From assembly GCA_949286465.1 (NCBI GenBank), contig CASECI010000016.1, positions 1 through 43,649 on the forward strand: a stretch of 43,649 nt of DNA, in the 5' to 3' direction. Numbering within the stretch: position 1 is the stretch's first letter; every line of letters starts with the position of its first letter. Shown one piece after another: positions 43,595 to 43,649 of this stretch. Source of the DNA: an uncultured Alphaproteobacteria bacterium. Lineage in GTDB: Bacteria; Pseudomonadota; Alphaproteobacteria; CAAHEQ01; UBA3637. The notes beneath the pieces were generated by a model, which worked only from the letters and a program-made list of their open reading frames with translations, was not told the origin of the DNA and searched no databases. Made by a program: the position numbers and the translations under genes.

Positions 43595-43649
43595 ATGAAA
43601 CAGTATATTTCTTTTATTTTATATGTCACTTTATTTTTTTATAGCTCTC
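43595..43649 (+). CDS. Start of an exported protein, cut by the window edge
   Basis: The ATG at 43595 opens a frame of 18 codons to the edge, MKQYISFILYVTLFFYSS, which looks like a signal peptide. No strong ribosome site is seen. It is divergent from xthA. Confidence 0.4.
   Translation, partial: MKQYISFILYVTLFFYSS

Noticed and set aside
1-43649. CRISPR arrays, insertion sequences, prophage genes
   Set aside because: No direct-repeat array, transposase, integrase or phage structural gene was seen in either strand.

Overview
The window is AT-rich, gene-dense DNA from a Gram-negative bacterium, most likely an uncultured, host-associated alphaproteobacterium. The markers are lineage-typical: a Tim44-type protein next to MltA and an Smr protein with secB diverging upstream, BamE diverging from a DUF177/YceD gene, a DUF3126 gene, and the rpmH-rnpA-yidD-yidC-ysxC cluster. 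Two long cysteine-rich pilin-like genes, and prepilin leaders of the GRS-MIEML type, resemble those of low-GC gut alphaproteobacteria. The placement is inference; there is no 16S rRNA in the window.

Layout. 0-1.8 kb: 3' part of a pilin-headed cysteine-rich surface protein. 1.85-5.6 kb (minus): an orphan coiled-coil protein, then the rplY-pth-ychF-hemerythrin operon. 5.8-9.3 kb (minus): tim44-mltA-smr-tsaD-trxA, ending in a strong terminator, with secB divergent. 9.9-13 kb (minus): rpmH-rnpA-yidD-yidC-ysxC (ribosome and membrane-insertion genes). 13-20 kb: orphan proteins, DUF177/bamE, trmN6, a membrane metallophosphoesterase, an ABC-F ATPase, and an unrecognised three-gene set. 20-24.8 kb: a U32/RlhA-like protein, a DUF4105 protein with a C-terminal barrel-like region, and a DUF3015 protein. 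24.9-29.4 kb: RNase J, a GNAT, MsrB, a YfbR-like HD hydrolase and an unusual alpha/beta-hydrolase-HD fusion. 29.4-32.7 kb: tRNA-Pro, an orphan, the ubiquitin-autotransporter and alr. 32.7-37.6 kb: rpsD, a pilin-like protein, infA, a membrane protein and uvrB. 37.6-39.5 kb (minus): a second pilin-cysteine-rich gene, broken by frameshifts. 39.5-43.6 kb: sufE, a secreted protein, DUF3126, dusA and xthA.

The outstanding gene is at 30337-31497. It encodes a Sec signal peptide, a domain about 85% identical to eukaryotic ubiquitin over residues 1-71, an autotransporter-type linker helix and an outer-membrane beta-barrel. Predicted signal-peptidase cleavage falls exactly before ubiquitin Met1. All seven ubiquitin lysines and the Leu8/Ile44/His68/Val70 recognition patch are kept, while the LRLRGG conjugation tail is lost. 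The gene therefore looks built to display a ubiquitin that cannot be conjugated on the bacterial surface.

Other signals. Base composition changes abruptly inside conserved genes: rnj into msrB, uvrB into the broken pilin gene, and the 3' half of alr. This fits recombination with a higher-GC relative or strain. A perfect 17-bp inverted repeat followed by a U-tract overlaps the first codons of the DUF4105 gene. Structured leaders precede rpsD and rplY. No insertion sequence, CRISPR array or phage gene was seen, and no gap between genes exceeds about 240 bases.
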